From JADKIH01 sp031385005 (GTDB lineage Bacteria; Bacteroidota; Bacteroidia; AKYH767-A; 2013-40CM-41-45): a DNA stretch of 64,000 nucleotides. Below, piece after piece: positions 26,102 to 36,054 of this stretch. The notes under the pieces are model-generated. The model was not told the origin of the DNA. It was given only the letters and a program-made list of their open reading frames with translations, and ran no database searches. The stretch is from the NCBI GenBank assembly GCA_031385005.1, contig JANNBB010000052.1, forward strand, positions 75,408 through 139,407, in the 5' to 3' direction. How positions within the stretch are numbered: position 1 is the stretch's first letter; every line of letters starts with the position of its first letter. Position numbers and translations under genes: made by a program.

Positions 26102-29100
26102 ATGAAAAAGCACTTACTTACCTGTTTAATTTTTTTCTCGTTTTTTTTCACCACTCAGGCTCAAACAAAATCTATCGAATTTTCTGCCGCTAATCCAGGA
26201 ATGTGGCCTGTGTTTGTCAAGTATGAAGATAACCAACCGACTTTTCGAAAAGATGTAATTTCTTTCGTCAACAGCAATGGCGAAACAAAAAATGTTAACG
26301 ATGTTTCTCTATTGCATGTTGAAAAAGATAGCAAAGGAGGACAACATTATCGTTACCAACAGAAATATCATGGAATACCCGTTGAAAATGCCTGCTGGAT
26401 CGTACATTCTTTGAATGGAAAAGTCTCCGGTCAGAATGGAAAGTTAGTGAAAGATTATCCCGCCAACCTTCAAACAAGACCTGTCGTTAAAGAAAAAAAT
26501 GCTTTAAATAAAGCATTGGAGTATTTGCATGCGGAAAAATATAAATGGGAAATGCAGTCAGAAGAAGATTTCATTAAAAAGGAACAGAATAATCCGGATG
26601 CAACTTTTTATCCGCAAGGTAAATTAGTTTACTATAGCGGAGAAACCGATTTAGTACCTGCATCGTTGCGACTTGCATATAAGTTTGATGTTTATGCTCA
26701 CGAGCCACTTAGTCGTAAATATGTTTTTATTGATGCATTAACCTGTTCTGTTTTAGGCGAACGCGAACTGATTCGTGAATCGAATGCCAACGGTACAGCA
26801 ACAACTGCCTATAGCGGTTCTCAAACTATTACCACTGATTATACCGGTACACTTTTCCGCCTCCGTGAAATCAACAGAGGAACAGGAAATGGAACAAACA
26901 ATACTTATAACCTAATGCAGGGTGTTACTTACGGTACTGCTACTGATTTTACGGATGCAGATAATTTATGGAACAATGTGAATCCGGCTAAAGATGAGTA
27001 CGCTACCGATGCGCACTGGGGAACTGAAAAAACATACGATTATTACTTACAGAAACACAATCGTAACAGCATAGACAATCTCGGATTTCCGCTTTTAAGT
27101 TATGTACACTATAGTTCAAATTATTTCAATGCATTTTGGGATGGTACACGCATGACTTATGGAGATGGAAATGCAACGGATGGCTACAAGCCGTTAACGT
27201 CTTTAGATGTTTGTGGACATGAAATTACGCATGGTGTAACAGAACATACTTCCAATCTCGTTTATTCATATGAAAGCGGTGCCATGAATGAGGGCTTCAG
27301 TGATATTTTCGGAACTGCTATCGAATGGTTTGCCCGCCCGGCAAGTGCAGACTGGCTCATTGGAGGCGATTTTTACACGATCAGAAGCATGAGCAATCCG
27401 AATGCTTATGCGCATCCCGACACTTATCTGGGTACCTATTGGTACACCGGCGGAGGCGATAACGGAGGCGTACACTATAATAGCGGTGTATTGAATCATT
27501 GGTTTTATCTTCTTGTTAACGGCGGTTCCGGAACCAACGATCATGGAGCTTCTTATTCTGTTTCCGGCATTGGAATGAATGATGCTGCTGCCATTGCTTA
27601 TTTACTGAATACATCTTATCTCGTTTCAACATCCAATTATGCTGATGCTCGTTTACTGGGTATTCAGGCAGCTCAATATCTTTTTGGACCACTGAGCAAT
27701 CAGGCGATTCAAACTGCGAATGCATGGACTGCCGTTGGATTGTATGGAGCTTCATGTGCTGATGTTACCGGTTTAGTCGCATCAGGAATTACAGAGACAG
27801 GTGCACAACTTAACTGGGATCCAACTCCCGGAGCATATTATTATCAGATAGATTATAAAGCACAATCGAGTTCAACATGGATACACTTTAGCGGAACAAC
27901 GGCCACGCATGTTAATTTATACGGACTAACCTCTACAACAGCATATGACTGGAGAGTTAAAAGCAGTTGCTCCTCAAATTATAGCGTTGCACAATTTACT
28001 ACCCCTGCACCGGTTTGTGCAATTCCGACCGGCTTAGGTGCAACCATTAACGGTACGAATGTAAACCTGGAGTGGAATTATTCCGCTTATGGTATGCGTT
28101 TTCATGTCGAGTATAAGCCGAACACAGACATTTTTTGGATTGATGCAGGTTGGGTGACAGTAAATTACAAAACATTAACAGGACTTGCTAACTCTACACT
28201 ATATGACTGGAGAATTGAATCAGAATGTTCATTCGATACAAGCGGATATGCGCAAGCACAATTTACAACTAATGCTGTTGCTTGTGGAACACCTACGGCA
28301 TTAAGCGTAAGTTATCTTTCGGGGCTAAGAACGATTCTCACCTGGACTGAAGTGCCGGGAGCAACAGGATATCGTGTGCAAATACAATGGCCCGGTTCGG
28401 GATGGACTTCTCCTGAAATTGATGAAACGATAACCAATGATTCATTAGAATATGTTGGATTCATGTCAGGGATGAACCTGGATTGGCGTGTACGAGCAAT
28501 TTGTCCGGACAACCTTTCTGCCTATGCTGCTTCTACATTATCTACTCCTTGTCCTGCACCAACTGCTGTAACGGCCTCCGGCATTACAAATTCAACTGCA
28601 ATAATCAGTTGGACAACTTCCGGCGCGAATTCAATTTTTGGTTATGATGTATATTATAAATTAACTACTGCCACCAGCTGGACTTATGCTACTTCAACCT
28701 CTGCCAATACGGTTTTGCTGACGAATTTAGCTGCAGGAAAAAATTACATGTGTCAGGTTAGGCAAAGCTGCTACAATTTTAACAGCAGTTATGCTCAGAC
28801 TTCATTTACAACTTTATGTTCTACTCCGCCAACTTCTGTTACTTCAACGGAAGTGAAAACAAACAGTGCAAAAATTACATGGGCTACAGTTCCAGGTGCA
28901 TTGTCATATAGTTTACAATACAAGACATCTGCTGCAACTTCATGGACAACACTTTCGGGATTGACAACAAATAGCTATATACTTACAGGATTACTGACAG
29001 CAACTACCTACTACTTTAAAGTAAATATGACTTGCAGCATTGGCAGCAGTGCATACAGTGTCGCAGATACATTAAAGACTTATTGCGCATCAAGCGGAAA

Positions 29101-29830
29101 CAATAATAATGAATGGATCGATTATATTAAATTGGGAACAATTAACAGAACATCTGTTAACGAAGTTGGTGGTTATATTCATACAGGAATCAGTACTTCT
29201 CTGGTTTTAGGATCTACAGCAAATGCAGGACAAATCAGTGCGGGATTTTCAGGAGCCACAAAGAAGCAGCTATATGCTATTTACATTGACTTTAACCGTA
29301 ACGGAAGTTATTCAGATGTCGGTGAGAGAGTAGCCGGAGTGGCAACACTGACAAATGCTTCTGTTTTCAATTTCACAATCAGCGTTCCGAATACAGCAAG
29401 GCCGGGCTTGACAGGCATGAGGGTTGTTATGCTTCGTGAAGTTTCGGGATTAACAGTCGGCCCTTGTCTGACAGGTAATCGGGGAGAAACGGAAGACTAT
29501 TTCATCAACCTGGTAAATCCAACTGCATTTTCACCGGGAGACCCGACTGTTTCAAAAGAGGAAAACTCAACGATCATTCCCGTTGCTAATTTCGGTGTAA
29601 ATGTTTATCCGAACCCTTCAGACGGAAAGTTTACCGTAGAAATGGATGAAACTTTTTCAGCTTGTTATTATGAAGTCGTCAATCTGACAGGTGATCGAAT
29701 TCGTGAGGAAAAAGTTCAGTTCAACAATTCTATTCAGCTAAATATTTCAGACGAGCCCGCTGGAATTTATTTATTACGATTAATTGACACCACAGGTAAA
29801 TTGAATACTTTTAAATTGATTAAACGATAA
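26102..29830 (+). CDS. M4 (thermolysin-family) metallopeptidase with Fn3, GEVED and T9SS domains
   Basis: A 1242-residue secreted zinc protease precursor. Signal peptide MKKHLLTCLIFFSFFFTTQAQ is followed by an FTP/PepSY-type propeptide (about 40-225) and the M4 catalytic domain (about 230-550) with zinc site HEITH (H373, E374, H377) and the downstream glutamate in GAMNEGFSDIFG. Five fibronectin type III domains follow (from CADVTGLVASGITETG to about residue 1000), then a GEVED domain (NEWIDYIKLG to GETEDYFINL) and a type A sorting domain (NVYPNPSDGKFTV, GIYLLRLID). It probably digests extracellular protein. It is directly downstream of the LytTR kinase gene and preceded by operator array B. 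Confidence 0.95.
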   Translation: MKKHLLTCLIFFSFFFTTQAQTKSIEFSAANPGMWPVFVKYEDNQPTFRKDVISFVNSNGETKNVNDVSLLHVEKDSKGGQHYRYQQKYHGIPVENACWIVHSLNGKVSGQNGKLVKDYPANLQTRPVVKEKNALNKALEYLHAEKYKWEMQSEEDFIKKEQNNPDATFYPQGKLVYYSGETDLVPASLRLAYKFDVYAHEPLSRKYVFIDALTCSVLGERELIRESNANGTATTAYSGSQTITTDYTGTLFRLREINRGTGNGTNNTYNLMQGVTYGTATDFTDADNLWNNVNPAKDEYATDAHWGTEKTYDYYLQKHNRNSIDNLGFPLLSYVHYSSNYFNAFWDGTRMTYGDGNATDGYKPLTSLDVCGHEITHGVTEHTSNLVYSYESGAMNEGFSDIFGTAIEWFARPASADWLIGGDFYTIRSMSNPNAYAHPDTYLGTYWYTGGGDNGGVHYNSGVLNHWFYLLVNGGSGTNDHGASYSVSGIGMNDAAAIAYLLNTSYLVSTSNYADARLLGIQAAQYLFGPLSNQAIQTANAWTAVGLYGASCADVTGLVASGITETGAQLNWDPTPGAYYYQIDYKAQSSSTWIHFSGTTATHVNLYGLTSTTAYDWRVKSSCSSNYSVAQFTTPAPVCAIPTGLGATINGTNVNLEWNYSAYGMRFHVEYKPNTDIFWIDAGWVTVNYKTLTGLANSTLYDWRIESECSFDTSGYAQAQFTTNAVACGTPTALSVSYLSGLRTILTWTEVPGATGYRVQIQWPGSGWTSPEIDETITNDSLEYVGFMSGMNLDWRVRAICPDNLSAYAASTLSTPCPAPTAVTASGITNSTAIISWTTSGANSIFGYDVYYKLTTATSWTYATSTSANTVLLTNLAAGKNYMCQVRQSCYNFNSSYAQTSFTTLCSTPPTSVTSTEVKTNSAKITWATVPGALSYSLQYKTSAATSWTTLSGLTTNSYILTGLLTATTYYFKVNMTCSIGSSAYSVADTLKTYCASSGNNNNEWIDYIKLGTINRTSVNEVGGYIHTGISTSLVLGSTANAGQISAGFSGATKKQLYAIYIDFNRNGSYSDVGERVAGVATLTNASVFNFTISVPNTARPGLTGMRVVMLREVSGLTVGPCLTGNRGETEDYFINLVNPTAFSPGDPTVSKEENSTIIPVANFGVNVYPNPSDGKFTVEMDETFSACYYEVVNLTGDRIREEKVQFNNSIQLNISDEPAGIYLLRLIDTTGKLNTFKLIKR

Positions 29831-29842
29831 AACTTTTATAAG

Positions 29843-29893
29843 ACACTTCGGCATATCGGTTTGTTAGAATCAGGTATGTCGAAGTGTTTTTTT
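29843..29893 (+). terminator. Terminator of the M4 metallopeptidase gene
   Basis: ACACTTCGGCATA (29843-29855) pairs with TATGTCGAAGTGT (29875-29887; one G-U) and is followed by six T. The loop is 19 bases. It lies 12 bp past the stop codon. Confidence 0.75.
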
Positions 29894-30053
29894 AAAGAAG
29901 GGAGAGACCACCTTTTTATTTTTTTTTATGTTACTCATTGGAATGATTAGGCAATTCAAAACCCAATCATAAATTTTGTTTAAAAACGATTTTTAGACCT
30001 AAATACGGATTAAATTTTTGAAAATGATTTCAAAAGTATTTTTGTGAATTGCG

Positions 30054-30061
30054 TATCTTTG
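30054..30061 (+). promoter_or_regulatory. TAnnTTTG promoter element of the gene at 30088
   Basis: TATCTTTG matches the Bacteroidota -7 consensus exactly and is 26 bp before the start codon. A well-spaced TTTG at -33 is not evident. Confidence 0.45.
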
Positions 30062-30087
30062 CAAAATAACCCCTAAACAAAAAACTC

Positions 30088-31053
30088 ATGAAAAAAATCG
30101 TTACTTTCTTATTTATTATTTTTAGTTGCAATGTATTCTCCCAGCCAACTTTATTGTCAACAGAAATGGCTGTTCCGGGAACAACTTTTACCTACAAGCA
30201 TGTTGGAACTTTTACGCCAATTGATACTGCAGTACAAGGTGCAAATCAAACATGGGACTACAGTACCGTTTCAACTACTACTGATCCGGATTATGTAAAT
30301 ACAATAATAGATCCTACTCAAACAATTTACGGTGATTCATTTCCAACTGCTAACTGGGGGATTCTGGAAGATGGTACTTCATATTACTTTTTTAATCTGA
30401 ATTCATCTAACATGGAGAGAGTTGGCAGTTATGATTTTACCGATGGCTACACATATTATACAAATACGCAGATTGAATATATTTTCCCGATGGGACTGGG
30501 CGTAAGTGGTGTGGATCAATCAACAAATGTAAACAATGGAAATGTTTCAACCGGCACATACTCGTTTGATTGCATTGGATATGGAACACTGATGGCTCCG
30601 GGAGGTCATACTTATACAAACGTAATAATGACAAGAGTTGTATTTGATTTCTCAATTTTCAATATTGTTTCTTTTATCTGGTATGATTCAAATAACGGCA
30701 TGCCTGTGTTTAACTATATTCCGGGAGATGGAGGATTTATTCCTGAAGCAGCAATTTACCTCAATAGTATAACAAGCGGAATTAACGCGACATCTTTTGC
30801 ATCTGATTTACGAATCAATAATCCTGTGACAACAATGCTGAATGTAAGCTTATATTCAGAAAACCCATCGGAGCTTACTTACGATTTAATGAATTCGCTC
30901 GGAGAAGTTGTTGTAACCGGAATAATTGAGAAAAGTCAGTTTCAGCAACTTCATTTAAACATGGAAGCAAATGCTGCAGGATTATACTTCCTGACTATAA
31001 AAGACAAAGCTGATCCCGGAAGAAGCCGTACAGTTAATGTTGTTAAGCAATAA
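30088..31053 (+). CDS. T9SS-sorted secreted protein of unknown function
   Basis: A 321-residue exported protein with signal peptide MKKIVTFLFIIFSCNVFSQ. The body (about 20-235) is rich in Thr, Tyr and Asp with no motif I recognise; blocks such as NQTWDYSTVS and SFIWYDSNNGMPVFNY recur in many unnamed Bacteroidota secreted proteins. The C-terminal 75 residues form a degenerate type A sorting domain: the first motif reads LRINNPVTTMLNV instead of a YPNP block, followed by DLMNSLGEVV and AAGLYFLTIKD. It has its own promoter element and terminator. Confidence 0.75.
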   Translation: MKKIVTFLFIIFSCNVFSQPTLLSTEMAVPGTTFTYKHVGTFTPIDTAVQGANQTWDYSTVSTTTDPDYVNTIIDPTQTIYGDSFPTANWGILEDGTSYYFFNLNSSNMERVGSYDFTDGYTYYTNTQIEYIFPMGLGVSGVDQSTNVNNGNVSTGTYSFDCIGYGTLMAPGGHTYTNVIMTRVVFDFSIFNIVSFIWYDSNNGMPVFNYIPGDGGFIPEAAIYLNSITSGINATSFASDLRINNPVTTMLNVSLYSENPSELTYDLMNSLGEVVVTGIIEKSQFQQLHLNMEANAAGLYFLTIKDKADPGRSRTVNVVKQ

Positions 31054-31070
31054 ATAAAATATTTTTTTGA

Positions 31071-31110
31071 ATTATTCCCAATTGTATTTCTTTACAGTTG
31101 GGAATAATTT
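31071..31110 (+). terminator. Hairpin terminator after the gene at 30088
   Basis: ATTATTCCCAATTGTA (31071-31086) pairs with TACAGTTGGGAATAAT (31093-31108; one G-U) across a 6-base loop. The T-tract is short (TTTATTA), but the 16-bp stem sits 17 bp past the stop. Confidence 0.6.
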
Positions 31111-31224
31111 ATTATAATTCATACATAAATTATGGAGAGGTTATAATTTTCAAGCCATAAATCATTTATTTACTTGACAAAAAGAGTTACTTGTTTTTTT
31201 AAATCATATAAATGAAAAAGACAC

Positions 31225-33534
31225 CTATTGGATTATTAGAATTTTACCGGACTTCCAAATAGCATCTTCTTTAACGACTGAATAAAAATAAATTCCGCTT
31301 TCAACGTTTGGTAAATTAATCTTTGAAACCGAATTTCCTTGTAATAAATTTCTACATAATATTTTTCCTGACAAATCCGAAACGGTGAAAAAACTATTAG
31401 ATAATTCTGGCGCATGGAAGATAAAAAAAGTTCCGTCATTGGGATTTTGAAATGAGAAGTTAAGTTTTTCATTTTCTAAATCAACTACATCAGTAGTGGC
31501 ACAATCGAATTTCCACATGTCATTTGACAATCCTGTTACTTCACCTGTACCATAATAAGCGGTATTGCCAATGCTAAATGCAACAGCACTTTGTCGCGAT
31601 GCGCCGGGGAAATCCTGTTGTTGAGTCCAGGTATTCGTCATTGGATCCCACATATAAAAATGACTGGTAAAAGAAGTGGCCTGAACGATTAGGTAAACAT
31701 AATTGCCGATAGTAAATCCTGTTCCGAAAGTTGCAGCAACGCCGGCAAAATCTGCTTTTTGTGTCCACGTGTCGTTTATCGGATCGTATTCGTAAAATTC
31801 TTTAAGGGAATTCGCGCCATCCATTCCCAATGCTGCATATCCTTTATTACCCGCCGAAAGTCCTACACCGCCATAACGGGATAAACCGGGATAAGATGAT
31901 TTTGCTGTCCAGGTGTTTGAAGAAGGATTGAATTCATAAAAATCGTTATAGTACAAGGAAGAGCCAAGGTTTGTTCCATTCCCCATATATCCTTTTCCAT
32001 TAGCAGAAAAAGCAATGGCATAACTTCTCGGAGAACCCGGGAAGTTGGCTTTTTGCGTCCACGTATTTGTTGACTGATCCCATTGCCAAAAGTCATTCAA
32101 AACAGAGCCGTTAAATCCTGTTCCAACATAACCTGAATTCCCTATACTGAATGCAGCGGCATTTCTTCTGCCAACAGCCATGTTTGATTTTTGAGTCCAG
32201 GATGTAGCAATAGGGTCATATTCAAACAGGTCGTTTTTGTAATCGAAGTAATTCGAGGTGCCACCGCCAACATATCCTTTTCCTCCTAAAGCAAAAGAGA
32301 AACAATCTTTTCTTACTCCCCCCAAATAAGAGAATATTCCCGTCCAGCAAACCTGCATAACAGAAATATGTATGGAAAAAGTATCCGTGCAAGTGCCTGT
32401 TGCAACGAGGGAAACAGTATACGAACCGGGAGTAGAAAACGTGTAACTTGGATTCTGTAAAGATGAAAATTGTACACCGTTTACAAGCCAGGAATAAGAT
32501 GTTGCATTTGTTGATGTATTGGTAAAAGTTATTGATTGGGCTGCAAATATCGAAGTGTCACTTGCTGTAAAAGAAGCATTAACAATACATCCATTTGGAT
32601 CATAAACCCAAAAATCATTGTAGTTGGTTCCAAAATACCAACCCCCCATTACATAACCTTTATTGCCATATGAAAATGATACAGGCGCTCCTCGTCCTGC
32701 AGCAGGAAAATTAGGAATGGATGACCAGGCATTCGAAGTTGGATCGTATTTATAAAAGTCTCCATTCGCATTAGCGGAAGTGAAGCCGAGTCCAACATAT
32801 GCATAAGAACCTACTACGAATGCAGTTGCACTTCTTCGGGCACTACCGGTAAAACCGGCTATTTGCGTCCACGTGTCGTTGGTAGAATTATATTGCCAGA
32901 AATCACTTCTGTCACCTAAATTTGAATTACCTAATCCTAAATATTGAGTTCCATTGATATTAAAAGTTGTTACTTCACTACGGAAGTAATTCGACCCAAC
33001 ATTATTCTTTTGTGTCCACGTATCATTCACCGGGTTGTATTCAAAAAGATCGAGTGTATTTGCTGATGTGTTCGTAACTCCGGTTGCTATGTAACCTTTA
33101 TTTCCAAGTGAAAATCCAACAGCTTTTTCTCTTTCATCTGGAAAGTCGGCTTTACGTGTCCAGGTATTTAATGCCTGATCATATTCCCAAAAAAAATGCA
33201 GGTAAAGGGTGTTATGCGAACCGGTACCGATATAACCTTTTGTACCAATTGAAAATCCCGCAGCTGAATAACAACTGGTATCATAATCGGCTTTCTGTGA
33301 CCAAACTTGTGATGCACAATCAAATTCCCAAAAATCGCGAAGGTTAGCGGGATTTGAAATTCTTCCTGTTCCAACATAAGCTTTTGAGCCAATCATAAAG
33401 GACACGGCTTGGCCCCTGGCGGTTCCTGGAAAATCAGGTAGTTGCGTCCAGGTGCCTTGAGAGAAGGATTTAGATGGATTTGAAAAATAAAATCCAAAAG
33501 ACAGTAAAAGGGAGAGTAATAGTTTATTTCGCAT
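31225..33534 (-). CDS. Kelch-PKD-Kelch secreted protein with T9SS sorting domain
   Basis: The start is placed at 33534 (769 residues, MRNKLLLSLLLSFGFYF), where a signal peptide begins; the longer frame to 33657 adds 41 residues without that character. Six Kelch-type repeats (each with A-x-F-x-I/V-G-x-x-x-Y-V/I-G, then F-x-x-Y/F-D/N and W-T/S-Q) come before a PKD domain (about 316-395, NASFTASDTSIFAAQSITFTN) and six more after it. Two six-bladed propellers joined by a PKD linker is the natural reading. The C-terminus is a degenerate type A sorting domain (FSFQNPNDGTFFIF, SDLSGKILC, GIYFYSV). Likely surface adhesin or binding protein; ligand unknown. Confidence 0.87.
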   Translation of the reverse strand: MRNKLLLSLLLSFGFYFSNPSKSFSQGTWTQLPDFPGTARGQAVSFMIGSKAYVGTGRISNPANLRDFWEFDCASQVWSQKADYDTSCYSAAGFSIGTKGYIGTGSHNTLYLHFFWEYDQALNTWTRKADFPDEREKAVGFSLGNKGYIATGVTNTSANTLDLFEYNPVNDTWTQKNNVGSNYFRSEVTTFNINGTQYLGLGNSNLGDRSDFWQYNSTNDTWTQIAGFTGSARRSATAFVVGSYAYVGLGFTSANANGDFYKYDPTSNAWSSIPNFPAAGRGAPVSFSYGNKGYVMGGWYFGTNYNDFWVYDPNGCIVNASFTASDTSIFAAQSITFTNTSTNATSYSWLVNGVQFSSLQNPSYTFSTPGSYTVSLVATGTCTDTFSIHISVMQVCWTGIFSYLGGVRKDCFSFALGGKGYVGGGTSNYFDYKNDLFEYDPIATSWTQKSNMAVGRRNAAAFSIGNSGYVGTGFNGSVLNDFWQWDQSTNTWTQKANFPGSPRSYAIAFSANGKGYMGNGTNLGSSLYYNDFYEFNPSSNTWTAKSSYPGLSRYGGVGLSAGNKGYAALGMDGANSLKEFYEYDPINDTWTQKADFAGVAATFGTGFTIGNYVYLIVQATSFTSHFYMWDPMTNTWTQQQDFPGASRQSAVAFSIGNTAYYGTGEVTGLSNDMWKFDCATTDVVDLENEKLNFSFQNPNDGTFFIFHAPELSNSFFTVSDLSGKILCRNLLQGNSVSKINLPNVESGIYFYSVVKEDAIWKSGKILIIQ

Positions 33535-33766
33535 TTCACAAATATGAAAAATACTTCTTGGAAATAAAAATTTAAAATGCAACGAAATATGTGAATGATC
33601 CGGTCTAATCCTTGAATTAATCGACAAATACATTCTTTTAATCTTTTCAAAAAACATTTTCGTTTTTGAAATCCACCCCGATAATTATTCCGTAAGTGAA
33701 CTTTGAAAGGTACCTGTTCACATTAAATCTTATTATTTATTAACTCGAATTTTTAAAACAACTATT

Positions 33767-35857
33767 ATGAAAAAAACAACTATTAAGAAATTTGTAATTT
33801 CTTTTGTATTGTTTGGAGCAATTCTGTTTGGGTTTATTGTTTCCAACAATGTTAATCTAACCGCATCGAGCCATAGGGAAGCACCTTTGATTTCGAATGA
33901 TCCTCTTGCCGATAACACGGATTTGTATGCATTCCGTAATCCCGCTGATTCGAATAAAATTGTCATCATTGCCAATTATGTTCCTGCAGAATTACCTCAA
34001 GGCGGACCGAATTATTATTCCTTCGGTGAAAATATTCGTTATGAGGTGCATGTTAAGAATGGTCATTCAAACAAAATGAATGAAGATGACATCGTTTACC
34101 GTTTCACTTTCAAACAAGTTAACGAAGATCCTACAACATTTTTCAACATTCGTTTAGGAAAACAAAATTTGAAAACAACTTATACTTGTGAAAGAAGTAT
34201 GAATGGCGGTAAATCTTTTCAGACAATTGCTACCAATGGAATTGTACCACCCAATAACATAGGCCCTCGTTCCATCGATGGACCAGTAGGTTTAAATACC
34301 CCTTATGCCACATTACGTGCTAATGCCCTTAAACAAGCCTCTACCGGAGAACAACTTTTCTGTGGACCATCTGACGATCCTTTCTTTGTAGACTTAGGTG
34401 GCATATTTGATTTAGGTCAGACACGTGATGGCGGAACCGGTGTGGATAGTCCACGCGATGGATTAGCATGTAAAAATGTTCATAGTATTTGTTTAAATAT
34501 TCCAATTTCAACTTTGCAAAAGGATGGTAAGTCGGTTTCCATGGCTCAGAATATTTTGGATAAAGATTTTATCATTGGCGTTTGGGCAAGTGCAAGCAGA
34601 AAAAAAGTAACAACGCTTGACGACAACGGAGGAAAGCCAATGAGTTCCGGAAAATGGATTCAGGTTTCCAGAATAGGAATGCCTTTAACGAATGAAGCTG
34701 TTATTCCAATCGGAGATAAGGATTATTGGAATTCCGAAAGACCTTATAATGAAGTAAATTTTGAAAAGTATTTTACCAATCCGGAGCTTGCTTTGTACAT
34801 GGACAACAGTCAGTTTGGAGGAGCAGTTCCTGCCTTCAGCGCTTTGAGAGTTCAAAGCAACTCTTTGCAGCAATTTGATTTCAGAAATACGCACGATGGA
34901 TTGTATCCATTACTTGGATCTCCGGCTGTAACAAATACGGCATTGGATCCTGCGATTTTTGGAAATTATTTACTGAGAGCTGGTAAGCCGCGCTCTGTTG
35001 ATATTTTACCTATATTCATGATGGGTGTTCCGAATCTTCCTCCTTATCAGTTAGCCACAGGAAAAAATGGAAATCCATTAGCAGCAGGAAAACCATTCAT
35101 CAATAATTTTCTTCCAACAAATGGCGATATGTTAAGATTGAATATGGCTGTTCCGGTTACAGACAGAAACGATCCGAATTTCAACTCGCTTGGATTAATT
35201 TATGCTGCCGTTCTTGGACTTACCAATCCCACATACAATCAGAATACAACCCTGCAGAATATTCCTAACATGGATGGATTTCCAAACGGAAGACGTCTGG
35301 AAGATGATGTAACCAGAATCGAGTTACAGACAGTTAGTGGTGCCGTACTTGCGGCTATCGGATTGTGGTATGATGATTATACTGCAGGCAGTCCCAATCC
35401 AGTTACGCCGTCACTGTTAGGTGTATTGGGCTACACTACAGGTATTGAAGAAAATGATACACTTTTTCAAACATCCTTTCCTTACGTACAAACTCCATGG
35501 AGTGGTTACAATGGATGCAAATGTGGTCCTACAGGATATTATAAAATGGCAAACAATATTGATCCAATGAATCTCGGTTTGAGCATTGCAGCTCCGGTAA
35601 GTGTGATGATGAATTACCCGAACCCTGCATCAGATCGTACGACCTTTAAGGTAAAGCTTTCTGAAAACGCCAATGTTTCCATTAAGATATTTGATATCAG
35701 CGGAAAAATTGTCGCCATGCCGATTAACGAAAATAAAGTAGCCGGAACATTTGAATTGGATGTCGACTTATCTGATTTCAAAGCAGGAATTTACTTTGCA
35801 AAATTGTCGAATAATGATCAGGCAGTTCAAACCTTAAAATTTATAGTATCAAAATAG
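33767..35857 (+). CDS. DUF4331 domain protein with T9SS sorting domain
   Basis: A 696-residue exported protein. After an N-terminal hydrophobic segment (about 10-28) comes the characteristic DUF4331 opening, SSHREAPLISNDPLADNTDLYAF, then the IPISTLQKDG and IGVWASASRKK blocks. The domain extends to about residue 600. The C-terminal 85 residues are a clear type A sorting domain (MMNYPNPASDRTTFKV, IFDISGKIV, GIYFAKLSNN). The family's function is not established to my knowledge. A GCKCGPTGYYKM segment just before the sorting domain carries two close cysteines. It is followed by its own terminator. Confidence 0.9.
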   Translation: MKKTTIKKFVISFVLFGAILFGFIVSNNVNLTASSHREAPLISNDPLADNTDLYAFRNPADSNKIVIIANYVPAELPQGGPNYYSFGENIRYEVHVKNGHSNKMNEDDIVYRFTFKQVNEDPTTFFNIRLGKQNLKTTYTCERSMNGGKSFQTIATNGIVPPNNIGPRSIDGPVGLNTPYATLRANALKQASTGEQLFCGPSDDPFFVDLGGIFDLGQTRDGGTGVDSPRDGLACKNVHSICLNIPISTLQKDGKSVSMAQNILDKDFIIGVWASASRKKVTTLDDNGGKPMSSGKWIQVSRIGMPLTNEAVIPIGDKDYWNSERPYNEVNFEKYFTNPELALYMDNSQFGGAVPAFSALRVQSNSLQQFDFRNTHDGLYPLLGSPAVTNTALDPAIFGNYLLRAGKPRSVDILPIFMMGVPNLPPYQLATGKNGNPLAAGKPFINNFLPTNGDMLRLNMAVPVTDRNDPNFNSLGLIYAAVLGLTNPTYNQNTTLQNIPNMDGFPNGRRLEDDVTRIELQTVSGAVLAAIGLWYDDYTAGSPNPVTPSLLGVLGYTTGIEENDTLFQTSFPYVQTPWSGYNGCKCGPTGYYKMANNIDPMNLGLSIAAPVSVMMNYPNPASDRTTFKVKLSENANVSIKIFDISGKIVAMPINENKVAGTFELDVDLSDFKAGIYFAKLSNNDQAVQTLKFIVSK

Positions 35858-35874
35858 TTTGAGTTATTGTTGAG

Positions 35875-35905
35875 AAGTGCATCCGAAAGGGTGCACTTTT
35901 TTTAT
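35875..35905 (+). terminator. Terminator of the DUF4331 gene
   Basis: AAGTGCATCC (35875-35884) pairs with GGGTGCACTT (35889-35898; one G-U) around a GAAA tetraloop, followed by five further T. It starts 17 bp past the stop codon. Confidence 0.85.
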
Positions 35906-36054
35906 TTATTAAAAACACGCTTTTTCAAATAGAATCTTAAAAACAATTGAAGTTTTTGGAGAATTTGCTTATTATTTTATCTTTACATTTATAGTAAAGA
36001 GGTAATTGATTATTTAGAAAGGTTATCCGTGCTTCAAATTTAATTTCAAATTCA

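Noticed and set aside
33663..33705. Promoter or LytTR array before the DUF4331 gene
   Set aside because: A TTTTG and a GAACTTTG are about 30 bp apart, outside the usual spacing, and only single CCGT-like words occur without 21-bp phasing.
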